Positions 45,213-54,226 of a stretch of DNA of 57,478 nucleotides are shown piece by piece. Origin of the DNA: Desulfonatronovibrio magnus (GTDB taxonomy: Bacteria; Desulfobacterota; Desulfovibrionia; Desulfovibrionales; Desulfonatronovibrionaceae); the NCBI RefSeq assembly GCF_000934755.1, contig NZ_KN882185.1, positions 1-57,478 on the forward strand, read 5' to 3'. The position numbers and the translations under genes are program-made. The notes beneath the pieces are model-generated. The model was not told where the DNA came from, ran no database searches, and was given only the letters and a program-made list of their open reading frames with translations. Numbering within the stretch: position 1 is the first letter of the stretch; each line of letters opens with the position of its first letter.

Positions 45213-47318
45213 ATGAAAGGATTTATGAACAACAATGATGCCCGGATGAAGCGTTTGCGTGAACAGGCCCAGAAGAGGCTGAATAAGATGTCCAAGCCCA
45301 TTGAAGAATTCTCTGAAGAGGAAATCAAAGAGCTGATTTATGATTACCAGATATATCAGGTGGAACTGGAGCTTCAAAACGAAGAATTGCGTGACACTCA
45401 GAAACAGCTTGAAGAGGCCAGGGACAGTCTGTTCCGGGTCAAAGAAAGTTATGCCCGTCTCTACAACAATGCTCCCATAGGATATCTTGTCCTTGATTCC
45501 AGCGGGGTGATTGAAAATGCCAATTATACATTTGCAGCCATGGTGGGACAGGAACATTCCGAACTCTGCGGCAAGGCATTAAGTGAGTTTATTGTGTCCC
45601 AGGATCGCAGAGTTTTTAATGGCCGTTTCCGTTCCTTTTTCAATCAGCCTGAGGGCAAGGAGCTGAATTTCCGGGTTCAGGGAACAAAAGGGGAGATTGC
45701 CGTAAGATGTGTCGGCAGGGTGGCGGGTAAAATATTGAATCAAAAAATGGATGACAGGGTCCAACGTCTGTTGCTGGTGGTTAACGACATAAGTGCCCAG
45801 GTCCAGGCCGAGATGCATTTCCGGACGATGTTCCTGGTTACTCCTGTATCCATGATCATTCAAGAACCAGACAGCGGCAAGATTATTGATGCCAACCCCA
45901 TGGCCTGGAGTTACTATGGCCTTTCCTCGTTAGAAGAATTTAAAACCTATGAATACTGGCTTGAACATCCATATTCCCTTGCAGATTCCCATGTCTGGAT
46001 GCGTAAGGCTTGTAAAGAAGGAACCCAGGAATTTGAGTGGTGCAGCCGGAAGAAAAACGGTGACCTGCTCTGGGAGCAGGTGCAGTTGACCCCGATTACA
46101 TACCATGGACAAGAGGCAATCCTGGTTACAGGCATTGATATCACCGACCGTAAGCAAGTCTTGGAGTCTCTTGGGGAAAGTGAAGAACGATTTCGCGTCC
46201 TGTTTTTGCAAAACCCCGACCCATTGTTCATATGGCGTATGGACGATAGTCTTTTTGATGTCAATGATGCAGCATGCCGCCTTCTCGGGTACACTAAGGA
46301 GGAGTTGCTTGGCATGTCCCTGGCGGATATCCAGGCGCCATCTATTCGGGGCTGCCCAGGAACGATCATTGAAAAGGAAATGAACTTATCAGCCATTGAA
46401 AGTGTGGATCTGCACAAGGACGGCAGGGAGATACCTGTGGAGGTGGTCACCGCACCGATCTTCCTTAATGGCATAACCTACGCCCTGTCAGCAACTCGGG
46501 ACATGACAGAACGCAAAATTGTTGAAACGGATTTAGCCAGGGCCAAAGAACAGGCCGAGGCAGCCAATGTTGCCAAATCCCAGTTTCTGGCCAATATGAG
46601 CCATGAACTTCTCACTCCGTTTAACGGTATAATGGGCATGATGCAGCTGTTGCAGACCACGGAACTGAACCGGGAGCAGCAGGAATATGTTGATGGGGCT
46701 GTCAGGTCGTCTCAAAGATTTATCCGTCTTTTGTCGGATATTCTGGACATGTCCAGTATTCAGGCCGGTAAGGTGGCTGTGCGTAAGTCCCGGTTTGATG
46801 TTAAAGAACTCATGGAGTCTATGACAGATCTTTTTTCAGCCCAGGCCAGGGAAAAATCTATAAACCTTGAGTACATTATTGACCAGGAAGTTCCAGCACA
46901 GGTTGTGGGCGATGTGGTCAGGGTCAAGCAGATCCTGTTCAATCTTGTGGGCAATGCCTTGAAGTTTTGTGATCAGGGTAGCGTTCAGGTCGGATTATCT
47001 GCACTTTCTCCAATAAAAGGTCAAGATTTGAGAGTGATGTTTTCCATTTCTGATACAGGAATAGGCATCCCTGAAGATAAATTAAGGGAATTGTTTAATC
47101 CTTTTGTCCAGGTGGATTGTTCTTATACACGTGAGCATCAGGGAGCAGGGCTCGGGTTGACCCTGGTTAAAGAACTGGTGTGTTTGGTGAATGGCAATAT
47201 TTCTGTGGAAAGCAAGGTTGGTCAGGGCACTACTGTTTATGTGGTTTTGCCTTTTGATCTTCCAGCAGAGAGCCAGGCTGAATCTGCTGAAATTTTATCC
47301 CCATCCAAAGATGACTAA
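45213..47318 (+). CDS. Soluble three-PAS kinase whose receiver has been lost
   Basis: About 701 residues from ATG 45213 (ATG 45225 also possible). N-terminal coil with [20 protein letters not shown], then PAS units about 75-195, 205-320 and 325-450 and HisKA with [10 protein letters not shown], where the usual Arg after SHEL is Leu. Phospho-His is retained. N box [23 protein letters not shown]. It is very close to the 27731 kinase from HisKA onward but stops after the ATPase. Immediately downstream (47319-47390) the receiver start survives in another frame. So it now works, if at all, as a plain kinase needing a separate regulator. Confidence 0.88.
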   Translation: MKGFMNNNDARMKRLREQAQKRLNKMSKPIEEFSEEEIKELIYDYQIYQVELELQNEELRDTQKQLEEARDSLFRVKESYARLYNNAPIGYLVLDSSGVIENANYTFAAMVGQEHSELCGKALSEFIVSQDRRVFNGRFRSFFNQPEGKELNFRVQGTKGEIAVRCVGRVAGKILNQKMDDRVQRLLLVVNDISAQVQAEMHFRTMFLVTPVSMIIQEPDSGKIIDANPMAWSYYGLSSLEEFKTYEYWLEHPYSLADSHVWMRKACKEGTQEFEWCSRKKNGDLLWEQVQLTPITYHGQEAILVTGIDITDRKQVLESLGESEERFRVLFLQNPDPLFIWRMDDSLFDVNDAACRLLGYTKEELLGMSLADIQAPSIRGCPGTIIEKEMNLSAIESVDLHKDGREIPVEVVTAPIFLNGITYALSATRDMTERKIVETDLARAKEQAEAANVAKSQFLANMSHELLTPFNGIMGMMQLLQTTELNREQQEYVDGAVRSSQRFIRLLSDILDMSSIQAGKVAVRKSRFDVKELMESMTDLFSAQAREKSINLEYIIDQEVPAQVVGDVVRVKQILFNLVGNALKFCDQGSVQVGLSALSPIKGQDLRVMFSISDTGIGIPEDKLRELFNPFVQVDCSYTREHQGAGLGLTLVKELVCLVNGNISVESKVGQGTTVYVVLPFDLPAESQAESAEILSPSKDD

Positions 47319-47390
47319 GCATGCTTGAATATTCTGCTGGCTGAAGATGATCCATTAAACCAGATGTTCATGACCCGTAACTGAAAAAAA
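47319..47390 (+). pseudogene. Frameshifted receiver fossil after the 45213 kinase
   Basis: In a frame different from the kinase, [18 protein letters not shown] can be read, matching residues ~873-890 of the 27731 kinase ([22 protein letters not shown]). A short nucleotide match continues through CTGAAAAAAAT. The remaining ~110 receiver codons are gone. Confidence 0.85.
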
Positions 47391-47464
47391 TCGTCCGCAC
47401 AGGTCGAAAAATTTCATGTTAGCGAATGCTAAAGTTTGTCAATTGTTGTTCTCAAGGATCTACC

Positions 47465-48970
47465 ATGTACAAAGAAAGCTATAAGCGTTTTATAGACTGC
47501 TCATTTTTTGGATATGCCTATCACCGGATAATTCTGGATGATCAGGGCAGTCCAGTGAATTATGAATTTCTTGAGGTCAATGCCGGATTTGAAAAAATGA
47601 CCGGCCTGAAGGCTGAAAACATCCTTGGACGCAAGGTGACTGAGGTTTTGCCTGACATCCAGGAGTCTTCTTTTGACTGGATCGGGTTTTACGGGCGGAT
47701 CGCCCTGGAAGGAAGCGAGGAGGAGTTTGAGCAATATTCTGAACCCCTGAAGCGCTGGTACAAGGTCAGTGCCTACTCTCCCAAAAAGCATCATTTCGTG
47801 ACCATAATCCAGGACATCACCTCAGAGAAGGAACACGCCCAGCAGATGGAGCGGTTTTTCTCGGTCAATCTCGACCTGTTGTGCATTGCGGACACATCCG
47901 GGAATTTCATCAAGGTTAATGCTGAATGGGAAAATGTACTGGGCTATACAGTACATGAGCTGGAAGAGCGCACCTTTCTGGAGTTCGTCCACCCTGATGA
48001 TATTGACTCCACCCTGGCTGCCATGGCTGAATTGGATGAGCAGAAGCCGGTTCATCAGTTCGTCAACCGTTTCCGCAGTAAGGACGGCTCTTATCGCCAC
48101 ATTGAATGGCGTTCACACCCTCACGGCAGCCTGTGTACAGGAAGCGAGGTTTATGACCTGGTCATGCACCTGATGAATGAAAGCAGCGCCCGCAGCCGGC
48201 TCTGGCTGTACCACCTGGAAATCATAGCCCGGGATTACCGGGATGAATGCGGCTCCATGCGCAGACCTGTGTATAAGTTCTGCGAGCATGTCTGGGATTC
48301 ATCCAGGGACTTGCGCCGCATGGAAAGCCGCTCTCCCGGCGCTCTCCGGGCGGGCACCATGCACGGGGCCAAGGGGCTGGAGTTTCCGGCGGTGATTCTG
48401 GCAGGCACCCCGGGGGACCGGGAAAGCCCGGAAGAGGAGCGCAGGCTTTATTACGTGGGCATGACCCGGGCCAGGGACAGGCTGGTACTCTGCTGCGGTC
48501 CGGATCATCCCTTTGCCCCGGAGATTCTTGCCGCCGGACCAGAAGCGGTGAGCAGAATTTCCTGCGACATTGCGTTGACCCCGGTTGAACAGAACCTGGC
48601 CCGGGAAGAACTCTGGGAGATGTCCCCGGAACATGTCATCCTGTCCTACCCGGCCTGGGACAACATCCACGGGGAGACCACTGCAGCCATTGATGCCCTG
48701 CAGGATAACCCGGGAAAGGAGTTCACCTTTCTGCCCTGGGCAAACAGGTATCTTGTCTGCACCGCAGGTGTTCCAGTCACCGCCCTGTCGGACAGGGGCA
48801 GCAGAATATACGAAAACTACCTGTCCCGGGGCTTCAGGGTAAAGCAGGTCATCTTCCTGGCCGCCCTGCACCGCAAGGCCTCCCAGGAAGACCAGACCCT
48901 GAAAGAACTGCGCTGTTCTTCATGGTACGTGCCCCTTTTTCAGGTAGTCTGGAGCAGATGCCAGGATTAA
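47465..48970 (+). CDS. PAS-PAS / UvrD-type helicase C-terminus chimera
   Basis: 501 residues from ATG 47465 (AAGGA upstream). Residues 1-122 are a PAS nearly identical to PAS1 of the 36343 kinase; about 125-225 a second PAS with HIEWRSHPHG. Instead of the expected DIT motif the frame runs into SLCTGSEVYDLVMHLMNE and then an SF1 helicase tail: TMHGAKGLEFPAVILAG (motif V), EERRLYYVGMTRARDRLVL (motif VI) and a C-terminal domain ending CSSWYVPLFQVVW. Walker A, motifs II-IV are missing, so it cannot be an active helicase. The open frame spans the junction. Whether it is expressed or a frozen recombination product is unknown. Confidence 0.85.
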   Translation: MYKESYKRFIDCSFFGYAYHRIILDDQGSPVNYEFLEVNAGFEKMTGLKAENILGRKVTEVLPDIQESSFDWIGFYGRIALEGSEEEFEQYSEPLKRWYKVSAYSPKKHHFVTIIQDITSEKEHAQQMERFFSVNLDLLCIADTSGNFIKVNAEWENVLGYTVHELEERTFLEFVHPDDIDSTLAAMAELDEQKPVHQFVNRFRSKDGSYRHIEWRSHPHGSLCTGSEVYDLVMHLMNESSARSRLWLYHLEIIARDYRDECGSMRRPVYKFCEHVWDSSRDLRRMESRSPGALRAGTMHGAKGLEFPAVILAGTPGDRESPEEERRLYYVGMTRARDRLVLCCGPDHPFAPEILAAGPEAVSRISCDIALTPVEQNLAREELWEMSPEHVILSYPAWDNIHGETTAAIDALQDNPGKEFTFLPWANRYLVCTAGVPVTALSDRGSRIYENYLSRGFRVKQVIFLAALHRKASQEDQTLKELRCSSWYVPLFQVVWSRCQD

Positions 48971-49042
48971 AACCCGGCCCGATACAGTGCAGACATCACG
49001 GCATTAAACCCTATTGCTCATCTTTTTTTGTTGTTTTTTTTA

Positions 49043-49071
49043 TTGACCGTGGCAGATTTTGGAAATATTAA
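49043..49071 (+). promoter_or_regulatory. Sigma-70-like promoter before the c-haem kinase operon
   Basis: TTGACC (49043-49048), 17-base spacer, TATTAA (49066-49071). It would start transcription about 20 bases before ATG 49098 and supports that start codon for the small gene. Confidence 0.6.
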
Positions 49072-49097
49072 CTTTCAATAAAGTTAAATCAGAAAAC

Positions 49098-49388
49098 ATG
49101 CCTGACTTAAATATTTCTAAATCAGAGCAAATTGCCGCATTTGGATTGCACCTTGAAAACTGCGCCTTAGGCAGAAATGACCTGCACTGCCCCTTTTTAT
49201 ATACACCCGGTCACCCTCGCATGGCAATGTCCATTTCCCTTTGTGATCTGCGCATTAAAGACCATCCAAAAGATATGCCCCTTGAATTTTTTCTGCAAAA
49301 AACGTGGCTGCAAAAGCATCTAAACCCGTCTGCAGGCACGATCTGCAAAGATAATGCAGAGACTTTAAAGCAAGGAATAAAGTCATGA
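49098..49388 (+). CDS. Unknown 96-residue protein coupled to the c-haem kinase
   Basis: From ATG 49098 a 96-residue soluble protein with FGLHLENCALGRNDLHCPFLYTPGH (two cysteines, two histidines) and a helical C-terminal half. I do not recognise the family. Its stop overlaps the kinase ATG at 49385 (ATGA), so the two are translated together. It is the first gene after a plausible promoter. Possible roles are sensor accessory or remnant; no evidence decides. Confidence 0.5.
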   Translation: MPDLNISKSEQIAAFGLHLENCALGRNDLHCPFLYTPGHPRMAMSISLCDLRIKDHPKDMPLEFFLQKTWLQKHLNPSAGTICKDNAETLKQGIKS

Positions 49389-52300
49389 ATAAGCTCAAAC
49401 TGACGACTTCTTTGAACACAAACCGCCTGCTTCTGACAGCTGCAGTGATCTGGATCGCCGTACTGGCGGTGTCTCTGGCCTGGAACTGGCATCAGGTGGA
49501 AAATACAACCAGGACTCTGGCTGAAAACGAAGCCAGGGCCTACTTTGAAAAAGATATTGCCTACCGGCACTGGGCTGCCATGCATGGCGGTGTCTATGTC
49601 CAGCCCACCGAGACCACCCCACCCAACCCTTATCTTGATCATGTCCCTGACAGAGACGTAACCACCACTGGCGGCAAGGATCTGACCCTGCTCAACCCAT
49701 CGTACATGACCCGTCAGGTGCACGCACTGGGCTTACAACACTACGATATGCTGGGGCACATCACCAGCCTCAATCCCCTGCGTCCTGAAAACGCCCCGGA
49801 TGAATGGGAGGCTCAGGCCTTGCTGTCTTTTGAACAGGGCGCAGATCGGACGTCTTCTGTGGAAACCATGGATGGCCGCCAATATTTGCGGTTTATGAAG
49901 CCGCTTGTAACGCAGGAAAACTGTCTTGGCTGTCATGGGCATCAGGGTTATGCAGTAGGTGATATTCATGGCGGAATAAGTGTTTCCGTACCCTGGGAGC
50001 CATATATGGCCCAGGGCGCAAAGCAGAAAACAGATCTGGGGATTGCCCATGCACTCATCGGTGTTCTGGGGTTGCTGGGGCTGGGCATGGGATACCGTCT
50101 TGTGCGACATTCGGAAATGCAGCTGCTGGAAAGCAGGGATCATACAGCAGCTACCCTGCATGCCATAAGCGATGGAGTCTTTTCCTGCGATAAACTTGGA
50201 CGGATACAGGAAATGAACCCGGCTGCAGAGAACCTGACCGGCTGGACCATTGATGAATGCATGGGTCGCCCCCTGAAAGAAGTCTTCAACATTGTCACAT
50301 TAGATGACCACAGCCAGGAGGAAAATCCTGTATCTAAGGCGTTGCAGCAGGGCCGTGTCGTTGGCCAGGAGACCTATTCAGTGCTCATAGTTAGAAACGG
50401 CAGCAAAATAACCATCAAAAAGAGCTGCTCCCCCATCAAAGACAACATGGGCAACATTATTGGAGCTGTACTTGTTTTTCGCGACATCACCGGTGAACAT
50501 ACAGCTAACCTGCTGACCATGAAGAGGCTGGAGCTTTATGAGTATGCAGAAGCTCATTCCTTAGATGAGCTTATGACCAAGGTTCTGGATGACGCTGAAG
50601 AATTTGTGGACAGTTCCATTGGCTTTTTTCATTTCGTGGAAAAAGATCAGAAGACCCTTTCCCTGCAGAGATGGTCAACCAGGTCATTAAAGGAACTGTG
50701 TCACATGCCCGGCAACAAAATGCATTATCCCATTGACCAGGCAGGGGTCTGGGTGCAGGCTGCCCGTGAGAAAAGGCCGGTTATCCACAATGATTATGAG
50801 TCCATGCCGGACAAAAAAGGCCTGCCAGAGGGACATGCCAGGGTAATTCGCGAAGTCGTGGTTCCGGTTATTCGGGATAACAGGGTCGTTGCAATCATGG
50901 GCCTGGGCAATAAACCTGCAGCCTATGATAAAAAGGATGTCGAAGTAATCTCCTTTTTTGCAGATGTAACCTGGGACCTGGTGCAACAGAAGCGCACCCA
51001 GGAAGCCCTGCAGAACAGTCAGGCCCGCCTGAAAACAATAACCGATGCTGCCCAGACCGCCATAATCATGATGGATGCCCAAGGATATGTATCTTACTGG
51101 AATCCGGCCGCAGAAACCATTCTGGGCTATGCCCGGGATGAAGCCATAGGCCGGGATCTGCATGAACTGATCATGCCTTCCCGGTACACCGAGGATTTCC
51201 ATGCTTCATTCCCAGAATTTCAAAGCACTGGCCAGGGCAATGCCGTAGGCAGAACTACGGAACTTTACGCCCTGACAAAGAATGGCCGCGAAATACCAGT
51301 GGAACTGGCTCTTTCATCTGTGCTTATCCAAGGGCAGTGGCATGCCATAGGCATTGTCCGTGACATTACACAGAAGAAACAGGCCCAGGAAGAATTGCAG
51401 CGCAATGCCAGAAATCTTGAGCTGAAAAATGCAGAACTGGATGCAGCCCGCATAAAGGCCGAGGAAGCCACCAAAGCCAAGAGCGAATTTCTGGCCAACA
51501 TGAGCCATGAAATCCGCACCCCCATGAACGGGGTCATTGGCATGACCGGCCTGCTCATGGACACGAACCTGGACAGGGAGCAGCAGCATTATGCCCGCAC
51601 AGTGCGCTCCAGTGCCGAGTCCCTTTTGACCGTGATCAACGACATCCTGGATTTTTCCAAGATAGAGGCCGGACGCTTAGACATTGAAACCGTTGATTTC
51701 GACCTGGAGGCCATGCTCAGGGATTTTTCGGGCATGATGGCTGTCAAGGCGGAAGAGAAAGGTCTGGAACTTATCTGTTCCATGGACCCGAACGTACCCT
51801 CCATGGTCCGGGGAGATTCGGGCCGGTTGCGTCAGATTCTCATGAACCTGGTGGGCAATGCGGTCAAGTTTACCGAACATGGAGAGGTGGAGATCAGGGT
51901 GTCGAAATCAGAGGTCGTAGATCAGAGGTCAGAGGTCAGTGATCAACCGGCGAACCGCCTGTCCCATGAACAGACAGGTATTAAAGATCAATATGGTGAC
52001 TCCAGGATTGTGGAACTTTGTTTCCAGATCCGGGACACCGGCATAGGCATTCCTCAAGACAAGCAAGACAGTCTTTTCGAAAGCTTTTCCCAGGTTGATG
52101 CCTCCACTACCCGCAAATTCGGCGGTACCGGACTGGGACTGGCCATTTCCAGGCAACTGGCCGAGATGATGGGCGGTACAGCAGGCCTGGAAAGTGTAGA
52201 GGACCAGGGAAGCACATTCTGGTTTACAGTGCGCCTGGGCGTTCAGGATGAACAGCAGCAGGAAAGGCCAGTTCCGGCCTGCCTGCAGGGGGTTCGCACT

Positions 52301-53710
52301 CTTATCGTGGACGACAATTCCACCAACCGGGAGATACTCAGGGTTCGCTTCGGCTCCTGGGGTATGCGGCCCGGGGAAGCTGCCAATGGTTCTGCAGCTC
52401 TGAGCATGCTGCATCAGGCCAAGGCAGAGAATGACCCCTTTGTGTTGGCTGTCTTAGACATGCAGATGCCGGACATGGACGGAGAAACCCTGGGACGAAA
52501 TATCAAGGAAGACGGGCAATTAAAGGACACCAGGCTGATCATGATGTCATCGGCAACCGGGCAGACAGGTGATTCCAGGCGTCTGCATGAAACAGGATTC
52601 GACAGCATCCTGAATAAACCTGTCCTGCCAAGTGAACTTTATGCCAGCCTGGAAAAGATCCTGGCAAGAACAGGCGCTGCGGACCTGCCTGCAGGGCATA
52701 CGGAACCAGAGAAAATCCGGCAGGGATATCCGGACTTTTCCGGCACAAAAGCCCGTATCCTGGTAGCCGAAGACAACATGGTCAACCAGCAGGTAGCCCT
52801 GGGCATTCTCAAAAAAATGGGCCTGCGTGCCGATGCCGTGGCCAACGGCCAGGAAGCCCTCCACGCACTGGAAAACATTCCCTACGACCTGGTGCTTATG
52901 GATGTGCAGATGCCGGAGATGGACGGACTGAAAGCTACCCGGCGCATCCGCGCCTCAGAAGTCAGAGGTCAGAAATCAGAGATCAGAAGTCAGAAGTCAG
53001 AGGTCAGTGATCAGAGGCTGGAGAGCGAATCCCAAAATTCCTCAATTCCTGAATCCCCCAATTCCTCAACCCCTAAATCCCCCAATTCCTCAATCCCTGA
53101 ATCCCAGAATCCCAGAATCCCCATAATCGCCATGACCGCCGGAGCCATGCAGGAGGACCGGGAACGGTGCATTGAGGCCGGGATGGATGATTATACAGCC
53201 AAGCCGGTCAATCCGGATGAACTGGCCCGGGTGCTGGAGAAGTGGTTGTTGGAAAACAGAGGACAGAGGGCAGAGGACAGAAGTCAGGGGGGAAAAGAGG
53301 AAGTTCTCAGGACCGGAGAGGCTGCGGAAACGAAACAGGAACCCCGGTACGCTTTTACTTGTAAAATGCCAGTCTTCGACCAGGAGGATTTCATTACAAG
53401 AATTGGGCATGACAGTGAGATGGCCAGTGAGATCATGAGCATTTACCTGGAATCCATACCCAAAAACATAGAAGCGCTCAAAAAATTTATTGAACAGGGT
53501 CAAAAAGAAGGAGCAACCCGGGAGGCTCATTCCATCAAGGGCAATTCAGGCAATGTCAGCTGTCTGGCCATGGCTGAGATTGCCGGAATGATTGAAGAAG
53601 CCGGTCATGCCGCAAACCTTGAGCAAATGGGCAACCTTTTGCCCGAACTGGAAAGGCAGTTTGAAATATGCATGGCGGAAATAAGAAAAGTAATGGAAGA
53701 GGAACATTAA
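49385..53710 (+). CDS. c-haem Tll0287-type sensor hybrid kinase (PAS-GAF-PAS-HK-REC-REC-HPt)
   Basis: 1441 residues. Membrane helices about 14-33 and 218-238 enclose a DUF3365/Tll0287-like periplasmic domain with haem motif C180-x-x-C183-H184 in [11 protein letters not shown]. Then PAS (about 250-370), GAF (390-535), PAS (548-665), HisKA H708, N box [26 protein letters not shown]1 D1025, REC2 D1173 and HPt H1382. It is the most complete phosphorelay of the window and likely senses redox state or a gas through c-type haem. From HisKA to the HPt it parallels the 23770 kinase. Heptamer-encoded inserts lie in the ATPase loop (840-874), REC2 loop (1191-1243) and REC-HPt linker. Confidence 0.93.
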   Translation: MNKLKLTTSLNTNRLLLTAAVIWIAVLAVSLAWNWHQVENTTRTLAENEARAYFEKDIAYRHWAAMHGGVYVQPTETTPPNPYLDHVPDRDVTTTGGKDLTLLNPSYMTRQVHALGLQHYDMLGHITSLNPLRPENAPDEWEAQALLSFEQGADRTSSVETMDGRQYLRFMKPLVTQENCLGCHGHQGYAVGDIHGGISVSVPWEPYMAQGAKQKTDLGIAHALIGVLGLLGLGMGYRLVRHSEMQLLESRDHTAATLHAISDGVFSCDKLGRIQEMNPAAENLTGWTIDECMGRPLKEVFNIVTLDDHSQEENPVSKALQQGRVVGQETYSVLIVRNGSKITIKKSCSPIKDNMGNIIGAVLVFRDITGEHTANLLTMKRLELYEYAEAHSLDELMTKVLDDAEEFVDSSIGFFHFVEKDQKTLSLQRWSTRSLKELCHMPGNKMHYPIDQAGVWVQAAREKRPVIHNDYESMPDKKGLPEGHARVIREVVVPVIRDNRVVAIMGLGNKPAAYDKKDVEVISFFADVTWDLVQQKRTQEALQNSQARLKTITDAAQTAIIMMDAQGYVSYWNPAAETILGYARDEAIGRDLHELIMPSRYTEDFHASFPEFQSTGQGNAVGRTTELYALTKNGREIPVELALSSVLIQGQWHAIGIVRDITQKKQAQEELQRNARNLELKNAELDAARIKAEEATKAKSEFLANMSHEIRTPMNGVIGMTGLLMDTNLDREQQHYARTVRSSAESLLTVINDILDFSKIEAGRLDIETVDFDLEAMLRDFSGMMAVKAEEKGLELICSMDPNVPSMVRGDSGRLRQILMNLVGNAVKFTEHGEVEIRVSKSEVVDQRSEVSDQPANRLSHEQTGIKDQYGDSRIVELCFQIRDTGIGIPQDKQDSLFESFSQVDASTTRKFGGTGLGLAISRQLAEMMGGTAGLESVEDQGSTFWFTVRLGVQDEQQQERPVPACLQGVRTLIVDDNSTNREILRVRFGSWGMRPGEAANGSAALSMLHQAKAENDPFVLAVLDMQMPDMDGETLGRNIKEDGQLKDTRLIMMSSATGQTGDSRRLHETGFDSILNKPVLPSELYASLEKILARTGAADLPAGHTEPEKIRQGYPDFSGTKARILVAEDNMVNQQVALGILKKMGLRADAVANGQEALHALENIPYDLVLMDVQMPEMDGLKATRRIRASEVRGQKSEIRSQKSEVSDQRLESESQNSSIPESPNSSTPKSPNSSIPESQNPRIPIIAMTAGAMQEDRERCIEAGMDDYTAKPVNPDELARVLEKWLLENRGQRAEDRSQGGKEEVLRTGEAAETKQEPRYAFTCKMPVFDQEDFITRIGHDSEMASEIMSIYLESIPKNIEALKKFIEQGQKEGATREAHSIKGNSGNVSCLAMAEIAGMIEEAGHAANLEQMGNLLPELERQFEICMAEIRKVMEEEH
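51909..51943. repeat. Five-unit heptamer array in the ATPase loop of the c-haem kinase
   Basis: CAGAGGT, CGTAGAT, CAGAGGT, CAGAGGT, CAGTGAT in frame between VEIRV and DTGIGI. The units CAGAGGT and CAGTGAT recur in the receiver array of the same gene at 52956. Confidence 0.85.
52955..53113. repeat. Nine heptamers plus a C-rich repeat in REC2 of the c-haem kinase
   Basis: CAGAAGT/CAGAGGT/CAGAAAT-type units run 52956-53018. They are followed by AATTCCTCAA/CCCCCAATTCCTCAA repeats to about 53110 that encode [16 protein letters not shown]. Insert between TRRIRA and IPIIAMTA. Confidence 0.87.
53257..53291. repeat. Five-unit heptamer array in the REC-HPt linker
   Basis: CAGAGGA, CAGAGGG, CAGAGGA, CAGAAGT, CAGGGGG, encoding part of [13 protein letters not shown] in the c-haem kinase. 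An equivalent but shorter GTCAGGA pair lies at about 26105 in the 23770 kinase linker. Confidence 0.75.
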
Positions 53711-53816
53711 AAGCTGATTTTGAGAATCTTTATCTGATTTCAACGACAACAACCGCTTTCCAGCTTATTATTTACACTACAGCGAAACTTATTTATTGAC
53801 CTCCGAAGACAGGGCC

Positions 53817-53936
53817 ATGGATGGTGATCGGGAGAAGTTCCTGGAGGCCGGTATGGATGACTATTTGGCCAAGCCGGTTCAGAAAGAAGACTTGATCAAA
53901 GTACTTAAAAAAACATTGTGGCTGATGAACGACTGA
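53817..53936 (+). pseudogene. Receiver C-terminal fossil
   Basis: 39 codons: MDGDREKFLEAGMDDYLAKPVQKEDLIKVLKKTL..., the beta4-alpha5 end of a receiver with the conserved Lys in AKPV. Nothing of the phospho-acceptor half remains. It is like the receiver ends of the 981 and 27731 kinases. Confidence 0.82.
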
Positions 53937-54105
53937 GTGAACATAACGGCTATTCTTGGAGCAGTAGTCAGAAAATGAACTTGAATGGAATACCATTCGC
54001 ATGGATCATTTGACGGGAAGCTGGGACTGCCTATGGCCTGGCACGTAGTCTAGCGTAAAATTTCAGTTATTTTTATTGTCTTACCCAAACCTGCTTGGAG
54101 CAACA

Positions 54106-54216
54106 ATGCCACAAAAACCCGCATCCCAAGACTTTTCCGCCCCCTCCCCGGAACAGTGTCAGAAGTTGTTCATAAAGCGAGCTGAAAAACAGATGTCATC
54201 ACCTGGCAACCAATAA
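54106..54216 (+). pseudogene. Possible kinase N-terminal stub
   Basis: MPQKPASQDFSAPSPEQCQKLFIKRAEKQM... (36 codons) looks like the charged coil found at the front of soluble PAS kinases, then stops. Between it and the receiver fossil, EWNTIRMDHLTGSWDC (near 53981-54030) may be a PAS remnant. Otherwise 53711-54226 holds nothing that I can name. Weak call. Confidence 0.35.
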
Positions 54217-54226
54217 ATCAAAAAAC

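Noticed and set aside
25807-53113. Diversity-generating retroelement or intein as the source of variable kinase loops
   Set aside because: No reverse transcriptase, no template/variable repeat pair with adenine-specific changes and no intein splice motifs; the inserts are plain tandem repeats.
54035-54050. TGGCACGTAGTCTAGC as sigma-54 promoter before the 54227 gene
   Set aside because: The GG and GC elements are 11 bases apart instead of 10 and the -12 box is TAGC.
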